This document shows, piece after piece, positions 42,122-53,325 of a stretch of DNA of 64,000 nucleotides. This DNA comes from Elephas maximus indicus. Taxonomy: Eukaryota > Chordata > Mammalia > Proboscidea > Elephantidae. Every line of letters starts with the position of its first letter. The first letter of the stretch is position 1. The stretch spans positions 58,056,532 through 58,120,531 of the forward strand of contig NC_064843.1 in the NCBI RefSeq assembly GCF_024166365.1. The letters are read 5' to 3'. The notes beneath the pieces are model-generated. The model ran no database searches, had not been told where the DNA came from, and saw only the letters and a program-made list of their open reading frames with translations. The translations under genes and the position numbers were made by a program.

Positions 42122-43190
42122 CCAAGATAATTCAGTGGGGGAAAGAATAGTCTTTTTAACAAATGGTACTAGGACAACTAGATATCAACATATAAAAGAA
42201 TGAATTTGGACCCCTACTTCATACCGTACACAAAAATTAACTAAAATGGGAGAAGATAACTGCAAACATATACTGGAGAAGGAACTTATATTCAGAACAT
42301 ATAAAGAACTGATCAATAAAAAGACAACCCAATTTAAAAATAGGCAAGGAATTTGAGTGGATATTTCTCCAAAGAAGATACGCAAATGGCTAATGGGCAC
42401 ATGAAAATAAGTTCAACATTATTAGCCATTGGGGAAATGCAAGTCAAAACCACAGTGAGATACTACACACTCACCAAGATGGCTATAATCAAGAATATGA
42501 ACTGTAACAAATGTTGGTGAAAATATGGAGAAATTGGAACATTCATACGTTCCTGGCTGAATTGTGAAATGGTCCCACTGTTTTGGAAAACAGTTTGGCA
42601 GTGCCTCAAAAAGTTAAACATAGAGTTTCAATACGTGTAGTAATTTATTCCTAGGTATATACCCAAGAGAAATAAAACCGTATGACCACGCAAAAGCCTG
42701 TACACAGACGTTCATGGCATCGTTATTCCTGGTAGCCAAAAGGCAGAAACACCCGAAATGCACGTCAGCAGATGAATGGATAAACAGAAGGTGTGTGCCT
42801 GTGTTACGGAATATTATTTGGCAGTTAAAAGGAATGAAGTACTTACACATGCTGTAACATAAGTGGACCTTGAAAATATGCTAAATGAAAGGAGCCAGCC
42901 ACAAGAGACTACATATTGCATGGTTCCATTCATATAAAATGTTCAGAGGAGGTAGATCTGCTGAGACAGAAGCCAGATTAGTAGTTGCCAGGGGCTGGGG
43001 CGGGTGGCAGTGGGAAAAGGGAAAGACGTTCGTGAGTATGGGGTTCCAATTTGGGGTGTTGAAAATGTCCTAAAATTAGATTGTGGTGATGGCTGCACAA
43101 CTCTGAATATACTAAAAACTGCTGAACTTAGACTTTAAATGGGTGAATTTTATGGTATGTGTAATATACCCGTAAAAATATTTTAGAATT
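42122..43190 (+). mobile_element. Old L1 LINE, ORF2 end and 3' UTR
   Basis: L1 phrases in order: caaatggtactaggacaactagatatcaac; gcaaggaatttgagtggatatttctcc; ggggaaatgcaagtcaaaacc; gtgagatactacacactcacc; gttggtgaaaatatggag; ggcagtgcctcaaaaagttaaacatag; cagatgaatggataaac; ggaatattatttggcagttaaaagg; aactgctgaactta...gggtgaattttatgg. No intact frame. Confidence 0.8.
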
Positions 43191-43790
43191 TATTCAATGG
43201 TATCGTCAATGTACAGTGGTGATAATAGATCACCCTGTGTCAAATTAAATCCACTGTTCTAAGTAATGCCGTGTCGTCTTTGCACATAAATCTTTGGCTG
43301 GATTTGAATTATTTCTTCAAAATAGAGTCCTATATATGAAATTACTGAATTAAAAAGGTTTTTTTTATGTGTATATTGCTAATATTAACAATATGCTTGC
43401 TCATCAGAGAAAACTTGAAAAATACAGAAAACTAGAGAGAAGATAATGAAAATCACTTACTATATTACCACTGTTAGAGAAGTTGGAGAATTTCTTTCTG
43501 TATATACTGTTTTACGTAGTTGATGTTACACCGTATCCAGCTTCTCTTTTTACATGTAACATAGACGTTTCCCCCATATTTCAAAACTTTCCGTGAACAT
43601 AATTTTAACGGCTGCATCAGAAACTGTTTTGTGGCTATACTATAATTTACTTTGCAATTCTTCTGTATTTATTTAGGCTTTCTAATCTTTAGTGTTATGC
43701 AGATTATTTCTCTAGAATGAATTCCTAGAAGTGATATTACTAGGTGAAGAGGTCGAAGGGTATGGGTCATTTTAAGGCTCTTGATACAAA
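43191..43790. mobile_element. Old LINE-like sequence, not assigned
   Basis: Words such as gttttacgtagttgatgttacaccgtatccagc and tctctagaatgaattcctagaagtgatattac occur in old L1/L2-type interspersed repeats, but I could not set boundaries. Confidence 0.35.
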
Positions 43791-44072
43791 TGGCCAAATT
43801 ACTTGCTCAAAGGCATCAGTGAGTAGCACAGATGCCTGATTAGAAGTATGGTGGGAGATGAATCTTGAAAGGTAGGTTGGTGCAGACAATAAAGGACCTT
43901 TTATATGCTCTCTTAATGAATGTGGACTTTATCTTGTAGGTGCTGGGGAATCACTAAAGATTTTTAATTGGGGGATGATTTGAGATCTGGAGAGTAGAGG
44001 AGGAATAGATTTGAAATAGACATTTAAGGAGGAATTGATAAGGTTTATAAGATGTGTGACCATAAAACAAAG
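43791..44072 (+). repeat. Ancient dispersed repeat 'family D', fragment
   Basis: ataaaggaccttttatatgctctcttaatgaatgtggactttatcttgtaggtgctggggaatcac ... tttgagatctgg. Weakly conserved. Confidence 0.45.
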
Positions 44073-44086
44073 GCAGATCAGTTAAC

Positions 44087-44237
44087 CAAAAAACCAACCA
44101 AACCTATTGCTGTTGAATTGATTCACAGCCACCCTATGGAACTGGCCCATAGGGTTTCCAGGGAGTGGCTGGTGGATTCGAACTGCCAGCCTTTTGGTTA
44201 GCAGCGGAGCTTTTCACCACTGCACTACCAGGGCTTT
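44087..44237 (-). mobile_element. AfroSINE, with small internal losses and target duplication
   Basis: Minus strand. Flanks gatcagttaaccaa (44073-44086) and gatcatttaaccaa (44238-44251) differ at one base. The tail region lost a few bases (gaatcaattcaacagc). Confidence 0.88.
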
Positions 44238-44454
44238 AGATCATTTAACCAACAGCATCGAATCTGTTTCCTGTCCTAGGTTCATTGACATGCTCGCTAA
44301 CTCTCTAGAGAGAACTAAGCCAAAGTGTTAAACCAAGGAGAGTTCTTTTACCTTTGGTTCATCCAATATGATCTTTCTCAAAAGTGAGTAGAATATTTTT
44401 ATATTGTTGGCCTTGAAGTAAAGATTAAAAGCAATGTATAATTTTTTTTCCCAC

Positions 44455-44830
44455 TTTTTAAAATTCTGGATAACTTACATAAAATAAAAATTTACCTTTT
44501 TTGGTGTAAATTCTAGAAGTTCTGACAAATGTATACAGCTGTGTAACCACTACCACAGTCAAGATATAGAAGAGTTTCTTCACTCCAGGAAATCTTGTCC
44601 TTGTAGTTTTACCTTTGCAAGAATGTCGTACAAATGGAACCGTACAGTCATGTACTTTGAGCCTGACTTCTTTCCACTTAGCATAATGCATTTTTGTATC
44701 AGCAGCTTGTTGCTTTTTATTGCTGAGAAATATATATGTATTTTTTCATTCTTTCCTATCTTAGTGAAGAATGAGGCAGAATATACGGATTTTTTGTTCT
44801 TTTTCTTATATTTGATAAATTCTTGAAGCA
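44455..44830 (-). mobile_element. Old L1 3' UTR
   Basis: In reverse it carries common old L1 phrases: ttctagaagttctgacaaatgtatacagctgtgtaaccactaccac; acctttgcaagaatgtcgtacaaatgg; gcctgacttctttccacttagcataatgc. Confidence 0.6.
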
Positions 44831-45284
44831 GTCATCTCTGCACCTTTGATAAAACTACTAATAAAATAAAAAAAAATGGATATGTCTAATTATGAAATAG
44901 TGCCTATTTTATTTTTCAACTACAGAATCAAATGGTTATTTAACAAGACTTTGGATTGCAAAAATTTTGAAATGTATCAAAAATGTTTTATGAAATGTTT
45001 TCTTTAAGGTCATGTTCTTTGCATATTGATTAATGTGTACATTAGTATCGCTTACCTGGTATTTATCCCGAAATTAAGTGAAGCTTACATATTAGACACT
45101 TTTAAAATTAAAAAGTAACATACCCATGACTTTTAAAACAGAAATAGCAAGTATAATTTAACCTTTTATTGATTGAGTAAACACGTATTAAGCAGCTTCA
45201 TAATTATAAGGTAGATGGGAGATTGTGTGCGTGTCAATGTGTATATGTGTCGGGCAGGAAGGATTGATAAAGATATTGAGAGTT
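44831..45284. other. No gene or repeat recognised
   Basis: AT-rich intronic sequence without a usable signal. Confidence 0.4.
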
Positions 45285-45505
45285 AATTCCCACACTTCTG
45301 GATTTGAAAGTATATTATACAGCTATAGCAATGAAAACAACCTAGTACTGATATAACAATAGACACATAGACCAATGGAATAGAATTGAGAGTCCAGAAA
45401 TAAACCCACACATCTGTGGTCAGCTGATTTTTGACAAGGGTGCAACTCCATTCAAGGAGGAAAGAAGAGTCTCTTCAATAAATGATGTTGGATGGATTTC
45501 CATGT
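45285..45505 (+). mobile_element. L1 ORF2 fragment
   Basis: tacagctatagcaatgaaaacaacctagtactg ... acacatagaccaatggaatagaattgagagtccagaaataaaccc ... tcagctgatttttgacaagggtgc is a standard L1 ORF2 segment. It breaks off at the next repeat. Confidence 0.8.
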
Positions 45506-45728
45506 GTAGAAAGGACGCGCTCTGCTCCTGGCTCTTGATCATAGTGAGATACTTCCCCCCAACCCCCTCAATCAACCTCTAGGATTGGTTCTTTTAAAGC
45601 CTAGCAGATGGCAAAACTGAACAACCCCCTTATTTACGTATTACAACCAATCCCAGCAAGAGTTTTACACACCTCATTCGCATAACCCCATCCAGTCATT
45701 TCATGGGAGTTATAAGACCAGGACCACA
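45506..45728 (+). repeat. Partial 'family A'-like piece
   Basis: aaaggacgcgctctgctcctggctct matches the interior of family A. The rest (tttcatgggagttataagacc) does not align clearly. Confidence 0.3.
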
Positions 45729-47835
45729 TACAGGCATACCTTGTTTATTGCACTTCGCTTTATTGCGCTTTGCAGATACTGCATTTTTTACAAATTGAAG
45801 GTTTGTGGCAACCCTGCATCGAGCAAGTCTGTTGGCACCTTTTTTCCAACAGCACGTGCTCACTTTGTGTCTCTGTGTCACATTTTGGCAATTCTTGAAC
45901 TATTTCAAGCTTTTTCATTATATCTGTTATGGTGATCTGTGATCAGTGACCTTTGATGTTACTATTGTAATTGTTTGGCCTACTACAAATCTCGCCCATA
46001 TAAGACGATGATCTTAAGTGATAAATGTTACGTGTGTTCTGACTGCTCCATCGACTGGCTGTTCCCCCATCTCACTCCCTCTCCTTGGGCCTCCCTATTC
46101 CCTGAGACACAACAATATTGAAATTAGGCCATTAATAATCCTACAATGGCCTCAACATGTTCAAGTGTAAGGAAGAGTCATAGGTCTCTTGCTTTAAATC
46201 AAAAGCTAGAAATGATTAAGCTTAGTGAGGAAGGCATGTCAAAAGCCAGGATAGGCTGAAAGCTAGGCCTCTTGCACCAAACAGCTAAGTTGTGAATGCA
46301 AAGGAAAAGTTCTTAAAGGAAATTAAAAGTGCTAATCCAGTGAACTCAGGAATGATAAGGAAGTGAAATGGCCTTATTGCTAGTATGGACAAAGTTTTAG
46401 TGGTCTGGATAGATGATCAAACCAGCCACAACATTCCCTTAATCCAAAGCCTAATCCAGAGCAAGGCCCTAACTCTCGTCAGTCTTACAAAGACTGAGAG
46501 AGGTGAGGAAGCTGTAGAAGAAACGGTTGAAGCTAGCAGAGGTTGGTTCATGAGGCTTAAGGAAAGACGCTGTCTCCATAACATAAAGGTGCAAGGTGAG
46601 GCAGCCAGTGCTGCTGTAGAGGCTGCAGCAAGTTACCCAGAAGACCTAGTTGAGATAATTGATGAAGGCGGCTACACTGAACAACAGATACTCAGTGTGG
46701 ACGAAACAGCCTTATATTGGAAGATGATGTCATCTAGGACTTTGATAGCTAGAGAGGAGAAGTCAGTGCCTGGCTTTAAAACTTCAAGGGGCAGCGGACT
46801 CGTTAGGGGCTAATGCAGCTGGTGACTTGAAGTTGAAGCCATTGCTCATTTACCATTCCGAAAATCCTAGAGCCCTTAAGAATTATGCTAAATCTACTCT
46901 GCCTGTGCTCTGTAAATGGAACAACAAAGCCTGGATGACAGCACGCACATCTGTTTACAACATGGTTTACTGAATATTTTAAGCCCACTGTTGAGGCCTA
47001 CTGCTCAGAAAAGAAGATTCCTTTCAAAATATTACTGCTCACTGACAATGCACCTGTTCACCCAAGAGTTCTGGTGGAGATGTTCACGGAGATTAATGTT
47101 GTTTTCATGCCTACTAACACAACATCCATGGATCAAGGAGTGATTTTGACTTTCAAGTCTTCTTATTTAAGAAATACATTTTGTGAGACTTATAGCTGCC
47201 ATAGATAGTGATTCCTCCAATGGATCTGGGCAAAGTAAATTGAAAACCTTCTGGAAAGGATTCACCATTCTAGATGCCACTAAGAACATTCATGATTCAT
47301 GGGAGGAGGTCAAAATATCACATTAACAGGAGTTTGGAAGAAGTTGATTCTGACCTTCATGGACAACTTTGAGGGGTTCAAGACTTCAGTGAAGGAAGTA
47401 ACTGCAGATGTGGTGAAAATAGCAAGAGAACTAGAATTAGGAGTGGAGCCTGAAGATGTGACTGGATTTCTGCAATCTTATGATGAAACTTTAATGGTTG
47501 AGGAGTTGCTTCTTACGGATGAGCAAAGAAAGTGGTTTCTTGAGATGGAATCTGCTCCTGGTGAAGATGCTATTAACGTTGTTGAATTGACAGCAAAAGA
47601 TATAAAATATTAGTTGATAAAACAGTCGCAGGGTTTGAGAGGTTTGATTCCAATTTTGAAAGAAGTTCTACTTCGAGTAAAATGCTGTCAAACAGCATTT
47701 CATGCGACACAGAAATCTTCTGTGAAAGGAAGTCAGTCGATGTGGTAACCTTCACTGTTTTAAGAAATTGCCGCAGTCACCCTAACCTTCAGCAGTCACC
47801 ACCCTGATTAGCCAGCAGCCTTCAAAAGAGGCCAA

Positions 47836-48648
47836 AGTGTCTAAACAGTGTTAACTTTACAACCAGTTCCCAAAGTATAGAAAATCTTCATGTACTTCAA
47901 AGTAAAGTACAGTGTCCTTCAGAGAGACTATGCAGACCAAACAGTGTTTATACTAGTGTCTTAGGCTGGGTTCTCTAGAGAAGCAAAACCAGTAAAGTGT
48001 ATAAATATATAAATAGAGAGAGATTTATATCAAGGAAACAGTTCATGAAATTATAAAGGCTTGAACATCCCATGTCCAGGGATCAGGATGGAGGCTTTTC
48101 TTGATTCATGTAGCTGCAGGGGCTAGTAAACCCAAGATGGGCAGGTTGGAGAGCAGGGCTCTTGCTCACAGGCTGTGAAGATCAACAAAGCCAAGACTGG
48201 CAGGCAAGACCGCAAGGCTTCTCCTGATACATGTACCTGCAGGGGCTGGTGAACCCAAGGTTGGCAAGTCAGAGGACAGGGCTCCAGCTCACAGGCTGTG
48301 AAGATAAGCTGATATTCAAGTCCCAGGAACCGGAGGTCAGATGAACGGGAGGTAGCCGCAGAATCCAGAACATGCAAAAAGCCAGAACGTTTGTTTATAT
48401 TCTGATGCAGGCCACACCCCCAAGGAAACCCCCCTTCAACTGATTAGCTACTCACAGCAGATTCTATCATGGGAGTGTTCACACATAAATGCTGAGAATC
48501 ATGGCCCAGCCAAGTTGACACACAATCTTAACCATCACAACTAGCTATATATTTAATGTTTAAATAAAGTTGTGATAAAAATTTGTATTGCTAAACTTTA
48601 TTAGTGGGAAAAAATTCATTTATTCATTAACCTAAACTCTATTAAGGC
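47836..48648 (+). mobile_element. Repeat 'X', copy A, inserted in Tigger copy 2 and itself split
   Basis: Left part 47836-47960 (gtgtctaaacagtgttaactttacaaccagttcc ... accaaacagtg) and right part about 48542-48648 (ctagctatatatttaatgtt ... aacctaaactctatt) together match the reverse complement of 48957-49200. A family B repeat lies between them. X is about 230 bases when rejoined in comparison; I cannot name its family. Confidence 0.75.
47961..48541 (+). repeat. Dispersed repeat 'family B', copy 2, nested in X
   Basis: Starts cttaggctgggttctctagagaag and ends atcatggcccagccaagttgacacacaatcttaaccatcac, like 6907-7480. Its interior carries an approximately 95-base tandem duplication (about 48088-48182 and 48208-48306; shared words gcaggggct.gt.aacccaag and gctcacaggctgtgaagat). 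Confidence 0.8.
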
Positions 48649-48956
48649 AAGACCCTCCACCAACCAAAAGATAACAACTTGCTGAAGGTTCAGATGATGG
48701 TTAACATTTTTTAGCAATGAAGTGTTTTTTAATGAAGGTGTGTACATTGTTTTTTTAGACATAATGATATTGCATATTTAACGGACTACAGTATAGTGTA
48801 AATATAACTTTTATATGTACCGGTAAACCAAAAAATTCATGTGACTCACTTTTCTGCAATATTTGCTTTAATGAAGTGGTCTGGTACCAAACCTGCAGTA
48901 TCTCTGAGGCATGCCTGTAAAGGCAATTCACTGCACCACAGTGGTGTTCCATATAG

Positions 48957-49200
48957 CATAGAGTTTAGGTTATTGAATAAAAAATGAATGAATTTTTTTC
49001 CCACTAAGTGAAGTTTAGCCCTAAAGGATTTTTTTTTTTTAATCAGAACTCTTTAAACATTAATATATAGCTAGTACAAATGCTGTTTGGTCTGCAGAGT
49101 CTATCTGAAGAACATGGCACTTTGCTATGAAGTGAATGAAGGTTTTCTGTACTTTGGGAACTGGTCGTAAAGTTAACACTATCCAGTCACCCTGGCATTT
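48957..49200 (-). mobile_element. Repeat 'X', copy B, uninterrupted and inverted
   Basis: It matches the reverse complement of the two parts of copy A: gagtttaggttattgaata, cccactaagtgaagtttagc, aaacattaatatatagctagta, gctgtttggtctgca, ctttgggaactggtcgtaaagttaacac. It lies 40 bases outside the Tigger right end. Confidence 0.8.
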
Positions 49201-49573
49201 GGAATAAACCAGTGCCATAAGGCAAAGAGTTAACTTGGGACGTTTTTCTGGATCACTGATTAACTTATATGGTAACTTTGTTCAAATTAAAAAGTGGTGC
49301 TCCCACTGGGTGACACAGCGTCAGCGTCCTTTTGAACATTTGCAGCCCTGCAGGCACATGGCTTGACTAGTGGAGCATGAACTTATATTCAGCTCTGTTG
49401 TGCCCCTTTGGCCAGGACACCCTTAAGCAAAGCGCAGTCTATAAAAGGGCACCCAGCAGCTCTAGACCTTTTAAATTTAAGGGATTGAGAATTTACTCTG
49501 TGTTCGTTTGACTAATACATATTGTGGAGGGACGAATTTTGGGACAGATGCACCGGTTTTTCATCATTGTGGG
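49201..49573. other. Unassigned, with a TATA-like motif
   Basis: tataaaagg at 49440-49448 is a textbook TATA sequence, but no gene follows and no CpG signal is present. Possibly a piece of an LTR. Confidence 0.3.
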
Positions 49574-49750
49574 TTTTTATGAAACCCTGCTGAGAATTTA
49601 TATTTCTAACAAGTTCCATGCTGAGAATTTGCATTTCCACCACAGATACACTGAATCAGTATATTTTAACAATATCCCCCGGTCATTGTTACGTATAAAT
49701 TCTGGGAACTTGTTAGAAATGCAAACCCTCAGCAGCAGGGAGGGGCCATC
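49574..49750. mobile_element. Two short MER5-like pieces in opposite orientation
   Basis: tgctgagaatttatatttctaacaagttcc (49584-49615) and, inverted, gggaacttgttagaaatgcaaaccctcagcag (about 49703-49735). A third piece of the same kind is at 50424-50468. Confidence 0.5.
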
Positions 49751-49789
49751 TAAGATACATCTATTGGTCCCATCACTTCCAGAGCAAAG

Positions 49790-50405
49790 GAGAATGAAGA
49801 AAACCAAACACACAAGTAAAATATTAATTCAAAGGATTAACGGACCACAGGAACCACAGCCTCCACCAGCCCGAGCCCAGAAGAACTAGATGGTGCTCGG
49901 CTACTAACGCTGACCCGCGATAGATGGTCCCAGACAGAGGAAAGAGAAAAATGTAGAACAAAATTCAAATTCACAATAAAAGACCAGACTTACTGGTCTG
50001 ACAGAGACTGGAGGGACCCCTGAGACTATGGCCCCTGGATACCCTCCAAATTCAAAACTGAAGCTACGCAAAGTCCACCTTTCAGCCAAAGATTAGACAG
50101 GCCTGTAAAACAAACAATAACACACGTGAGGAGTGTGCTTCTTAGATCAGTCAAGTATACGAGACCAAACTGGCAACCCCCCAAAAAACTAAACTCATTG
50201 CCATTGAAACAAAGAGGAAAAGGCAGGAAGGGACAGGAAAACTGGATGAATGGATGTGTGGACGTGGGGAGCACGAGGTGGGGAGAGAGTGCTGACACAT
50301 TGTAGGGATTGCAACTAATGTCATCAAACAATTTGTGTATAAATTTTTGAAGGGGAAATTAATTTGCTGTGTAAACATTCATCTAAAAAAATTTTTTTTT
50401 CTAAA
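49790..50405 (+). mobile_element. L1 3' UTR end, plus strand
   Basis: The complement of the family at 31472-32010: agaagaactagatggtgctcggctact, ggaccactgag-type block (ggagggacccctgagactatggccc), gtgtgcttcttagatcag, gggagagagtgctgaca, tttgtgtataaatttttgaa. The MER5-like sequence lies on both sides. Confidence 0.75.
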
Positions 50406-50423
50406 ACACAGTAAAATAAAAAT

Positions 50424-50468
50424 TCTCAGCAGGGAACTTGTTAGAAATGCACATTTTCAGCAGGGCTT
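50424..50468 (+). mobile_element. MER5-like short piece
   Basis: ctcagcagggaacttgttagaaatgcacattttcagcagg. It probably belongs with the pieces at 49574-49750, with the L1 end inserted between. Confidence 0.45.
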
Positions 50469-51051
50469 CGGACAGGAAGGAATAGATTGGAAGCTGTGAC
50501 TGTAGGTGATAATTGTGCCTGGGGAAAAGGCAGGAGTAGTGTAACAGAATCTTACTGTGTTGAAGAGGACTGGTACCATCCTTTGCTTTTGCATGTCTTT
50601 GCTGTTCACCCACTTAATAGCTATGGGAAGAAAGAAGAGATACACATCAAAATGTCAGTTTTGCTTTTTACTTGTAGTTCTGGTCATCAGAGAACAGAAA
50701 GGAATTACCCTTTGGAATGCCAGCTTTAAGCTGCCTGGATTTCTTTTATTCACAGCATTCTGTTACCTGAAGGCTTCATGTAGAATTGACCTCATTGGTA
50801 TCTAGGAAGACCTGAAGAAGCGTTTGTAGGTTTTCTGGTTAAATAATGTAAGACCCTTTATTTACCAGATGATACCATTGCCAGGCACTGATGGTGTTTA
50901 GGTGCTTTACATGTGTGGTTTTGTCAATCGTGTGAGTTAGGATTATCATAATTCCAAAATACAGATGATCGAAGTGAGGCTTGCAAAAATTAGCTCACTT
51001 GTGCAAGTTACAAGGTTTGAACAAGTTTGATTCAACCCCATGTTTTCTCCT
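50469..51051. other. No gene; old L2/MIR-like end at 50880-51050
   Basis: gccaggcactgatggtgtttaggtgctttacatg ... ttagctcacttgtgcaagttac fits an L2/MIR-type remnant. The rest is not recognised. Frames of about 80 codons at 50487-50805 are chance. Confidence 0.4.
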
Positions 51052-51063
51052 CTGGCTAAAAAA

Positions 51064-51222
51064 AACCAAACCCATTGCTTTCGAGTCAGTTCCAACTCAT
51101 AGGACCCTGTAGGACAGAGTAGAACTGTCCTGTAGAGTTTTCAAGGAGCACCTGGTAGACTCCAGCAGCTGACCTTTTGGTTAGCAGCTGTAGCATTTAA
51201 CCATTGGGCCTCCAGGGCTTCC
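51064..51222 (-). mobile_element. AfroSINE, short variant
   Basis: Minus strand, complete. Flanks tggctaaaaaa at about 51053-51063 and 51224-51234 are a target duplication. Confidence 0.88.
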
Positions 51223-51461
51223 ATGGCTAAAAAAGGTTTTTCTAAGTTACGTGTTCCAAATTCTGTTCATGAGAAGGAGAACACAACCAGTTGTTATTTT
51301 TGTTTTGTTTTTGGCCACATTTTTAAAATATTCAGCATCTTTTTCCATTTACTTAAAAAATGTATTTCCAGTTAATTGTTAAGATACATCTGGAATAACC
51401 CCATATGTAATATTTTACAAAATGAAGTTGTCTTTATTGCTGTTCTGTAAACCTTACAGAG

Positions 51462-51655
51462 GCCCTCGGGTGATGTGAATGGCTAATGGAAAGGCTGGTG
51501 GTTCTGACCCTACCCACAGCTGCTGAGAACGTAAGGTCTGCGATCTGGTTCCGAAAGGTCACAGCCTTGAAAACCCCAGGGAGCAGTTCTACCCTGGACA
51601 CTGGAGGTCACCGTGTGTAGGAATCGACTCTGTGGCAACTGACAATGACAACGTA
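51462..51655 (+). mobile_element. AfroSINE, 'ggccctcgggtgatgtgaa' diverged copy
   Basis: Plus strand: ggccctcgggtgatgtgaatggc head, gtggttctgaccc B box, ggttccgaaaggtcacagccttgaaaacc middle, aggtcaccgtgtgtagg tail and end ctgacaatgacaac. Confidence 0.75.
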
Positions 51656-51956
51656 GGCCTTCTCTTTTAAAAGTCATTATTTCAGTTCCTCCCCAATACC
51701 CAGTTGTTGTTTTTTCCCAAGGAGTCAAAAACAACTCTTATTACGCCATCTCTAAGAATTAAAATCTTTGCTTACAGTCAAGCACTGCTGTCTGAAACTT
51801 TGACCATTCTTCATTTTGATTGCTCATTTTGACTCTTCCAAATTAACAGTCAGATTATGTACTTAAAAAGAAATCTGTCTGAATCTCCCACAAGATTGCG
51901 TCCTCGCTCCCAGGCACAGTCAGCCACACGTACGATAGTAAACCGTGGTTGAAATA

Positions 51957-52975
51957 ATAGTGTCGTTAGGTGCCGTCGGGTCGGCTCCGCCTCGTAGCCA
52001 CCTTATGCACAATAGAATGAAGCACTGCCCGGTCCTGCGCCATCCTCACAATCGTTGTTAGGCTTGAGCTCATTGTTGCAGCCACTGTGTCAATCTACCT
52101 TGTTGAGGGTCTTCCTCTTTTCCGCTGACCCTGTACTCTGCCAAGCATGATGGCCTTTTCCAGGGACTCATCCCTCCTGACAACATGTCCAAAGTATGTA
52201 AGACCCAGTCTCACCATCCTTGCTTCTAAGGAGCATTCTGGTTGCACTTGTTCTAACACAGATTTGTCCTTTTGGCAGTCCATGGTATATTCAATATTTT
52301 TCGCCAACACCACAATTCAAAGACGTCAATTCTTTGGTCTTCCTTATTCATTGTCAAGCTTTCACATGCATATGATGTGATTGAAAATACCATGGCTTGG
52401 GTCAGGCACACCTTGGTCTTTAAGGTGACATCTTTGCTTTTCAACACTTTATAAAGAGGTCCTTTGCAGCACATTTACTCAGTGCAATGTGTCTTTTGAT
52501 TTCTTGACTGCTGCCTCTATGGGTGGTGATTGTGGATCCAAGTAAAATGAAATCCTTGATAACTTCAATCTTTTCTCTGTTTATCATGATGTTGCTCATT
52601 GGTCCAGTTGTGAAGATTTTTGTTTTCTTTATGTTGAGGTGTAATCCATACTGAAGGCTGTATTCTCTGATCTTCATTAGTAAGTGCTTCAAGTACTGTT
52701 CGCTTTCAGCAAGCAAGGTTGTGTCAGTGCATAACGCAGGTTGTCAATGAGTCTTCCTCCAATCCTGATGCCCTGTTCTTCTTCGTATAGTCCAGATTCT
52801 TGTATTATTTGCTTACCATACAGATTAAGTATGGTGAAAGGATACAACCCTGACGCACACCTTTCCTGACTTTAAACCACTCAGTATCCCCTTGTTCTGG
52901 CCGAACAACTGCCTCTTGATCTATGTACAGGTTCCTCATGAGCACAGTTAAATGTTCTGGAATCCCCATTCTGAA
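51957..52975 (-). mobile_element. RTE (BovB-like) LINE, 3' third, 5'-truncated
   Basis: On the minus strand it holds part of the RT core: frame 52805-53044 reads GIPEHLTVLMRNLYIDQEAVVR, then VRQGCILSPY (an RT motif). 52441-52716 gives MLAESEQYLKHLLMKIREYSLQYGLHLNIKKTK. 52095-52313 gives CSLEARMVRLGLTYFGHVVRRDES and GRVQGQRKRGRPSTR. The 3' end is the tail at 51957-52030. The frame is broken. It is the longest RTE piece in the window. Confidence 0.9.
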
Positions 52976-53139
52976 ATAATATTGGGGAGGCATTATCCTG
53001 TCATTATATAATAACTGAGGTTCCAGATGATGCTGAGTCATCAATAATGCTAAAGGATGTACTGTTTCTCAAGACAGACAACTGTAATTCATTTTATAAA
53101 TTTGTTTATCCGAAACATACTATTTTACTATTAAGAGCA

Positions 53140-53325
53140 TTAATTAGCTACTGGCCACATGTAGCTATTTAAATTTAAATTATTTAAAATACAATAAAAT
53201 TTTAAATCTTGTTCCTCAATTGCATTAGCCACATTCCAAGTGTAGCTAGTGGCTACCATATTGGGAAGTGCAGATATAAAACATTTCCATCATCCCGGAA
53301 AGTTCTACTGGGCAGCACAGGTCTC
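53140..53325. mobile_element. hAT-type (MER/Charlie-like) nonautonomous element
   Basis: ctactggccacatgtagctatttaaatttaaattatttaaaat ... cattagccacattccaagtgtagctagtggctaccatattgggaagtgcagatataaaacatttccatcat ... agttctactgggcagcac is a widespread short DNA-transposon pattern with inverted structure. Confidence 0.7.

Larger units (their letters stand above)
45731..48917 (+). mobile_element. Tigger1-like (pogo) DNA transposon, copy 2, with nested insertions
   Basis: Ends caggcatacc (45731) and ...gcatgcctg (48917) are complementary and flanked by TA (45729-45730; 48918-48919). It is on the same strand as copy 1, about 21 kb away. The transposase is dead: blocks [43 protein letters not shown] (46385-46813) and [15 protein letters not shown] (47299-47613) are in different frames. 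About 815 bases of later insertions lie near 47836-48648, which explains its length against copy 1. Confidence 0.93.

Noticed and set aside
45731-47755. Second Tigger transposase as functional
   Set aside because: Frameshifts and stops break it and nested insertions disrupt its 3' end.
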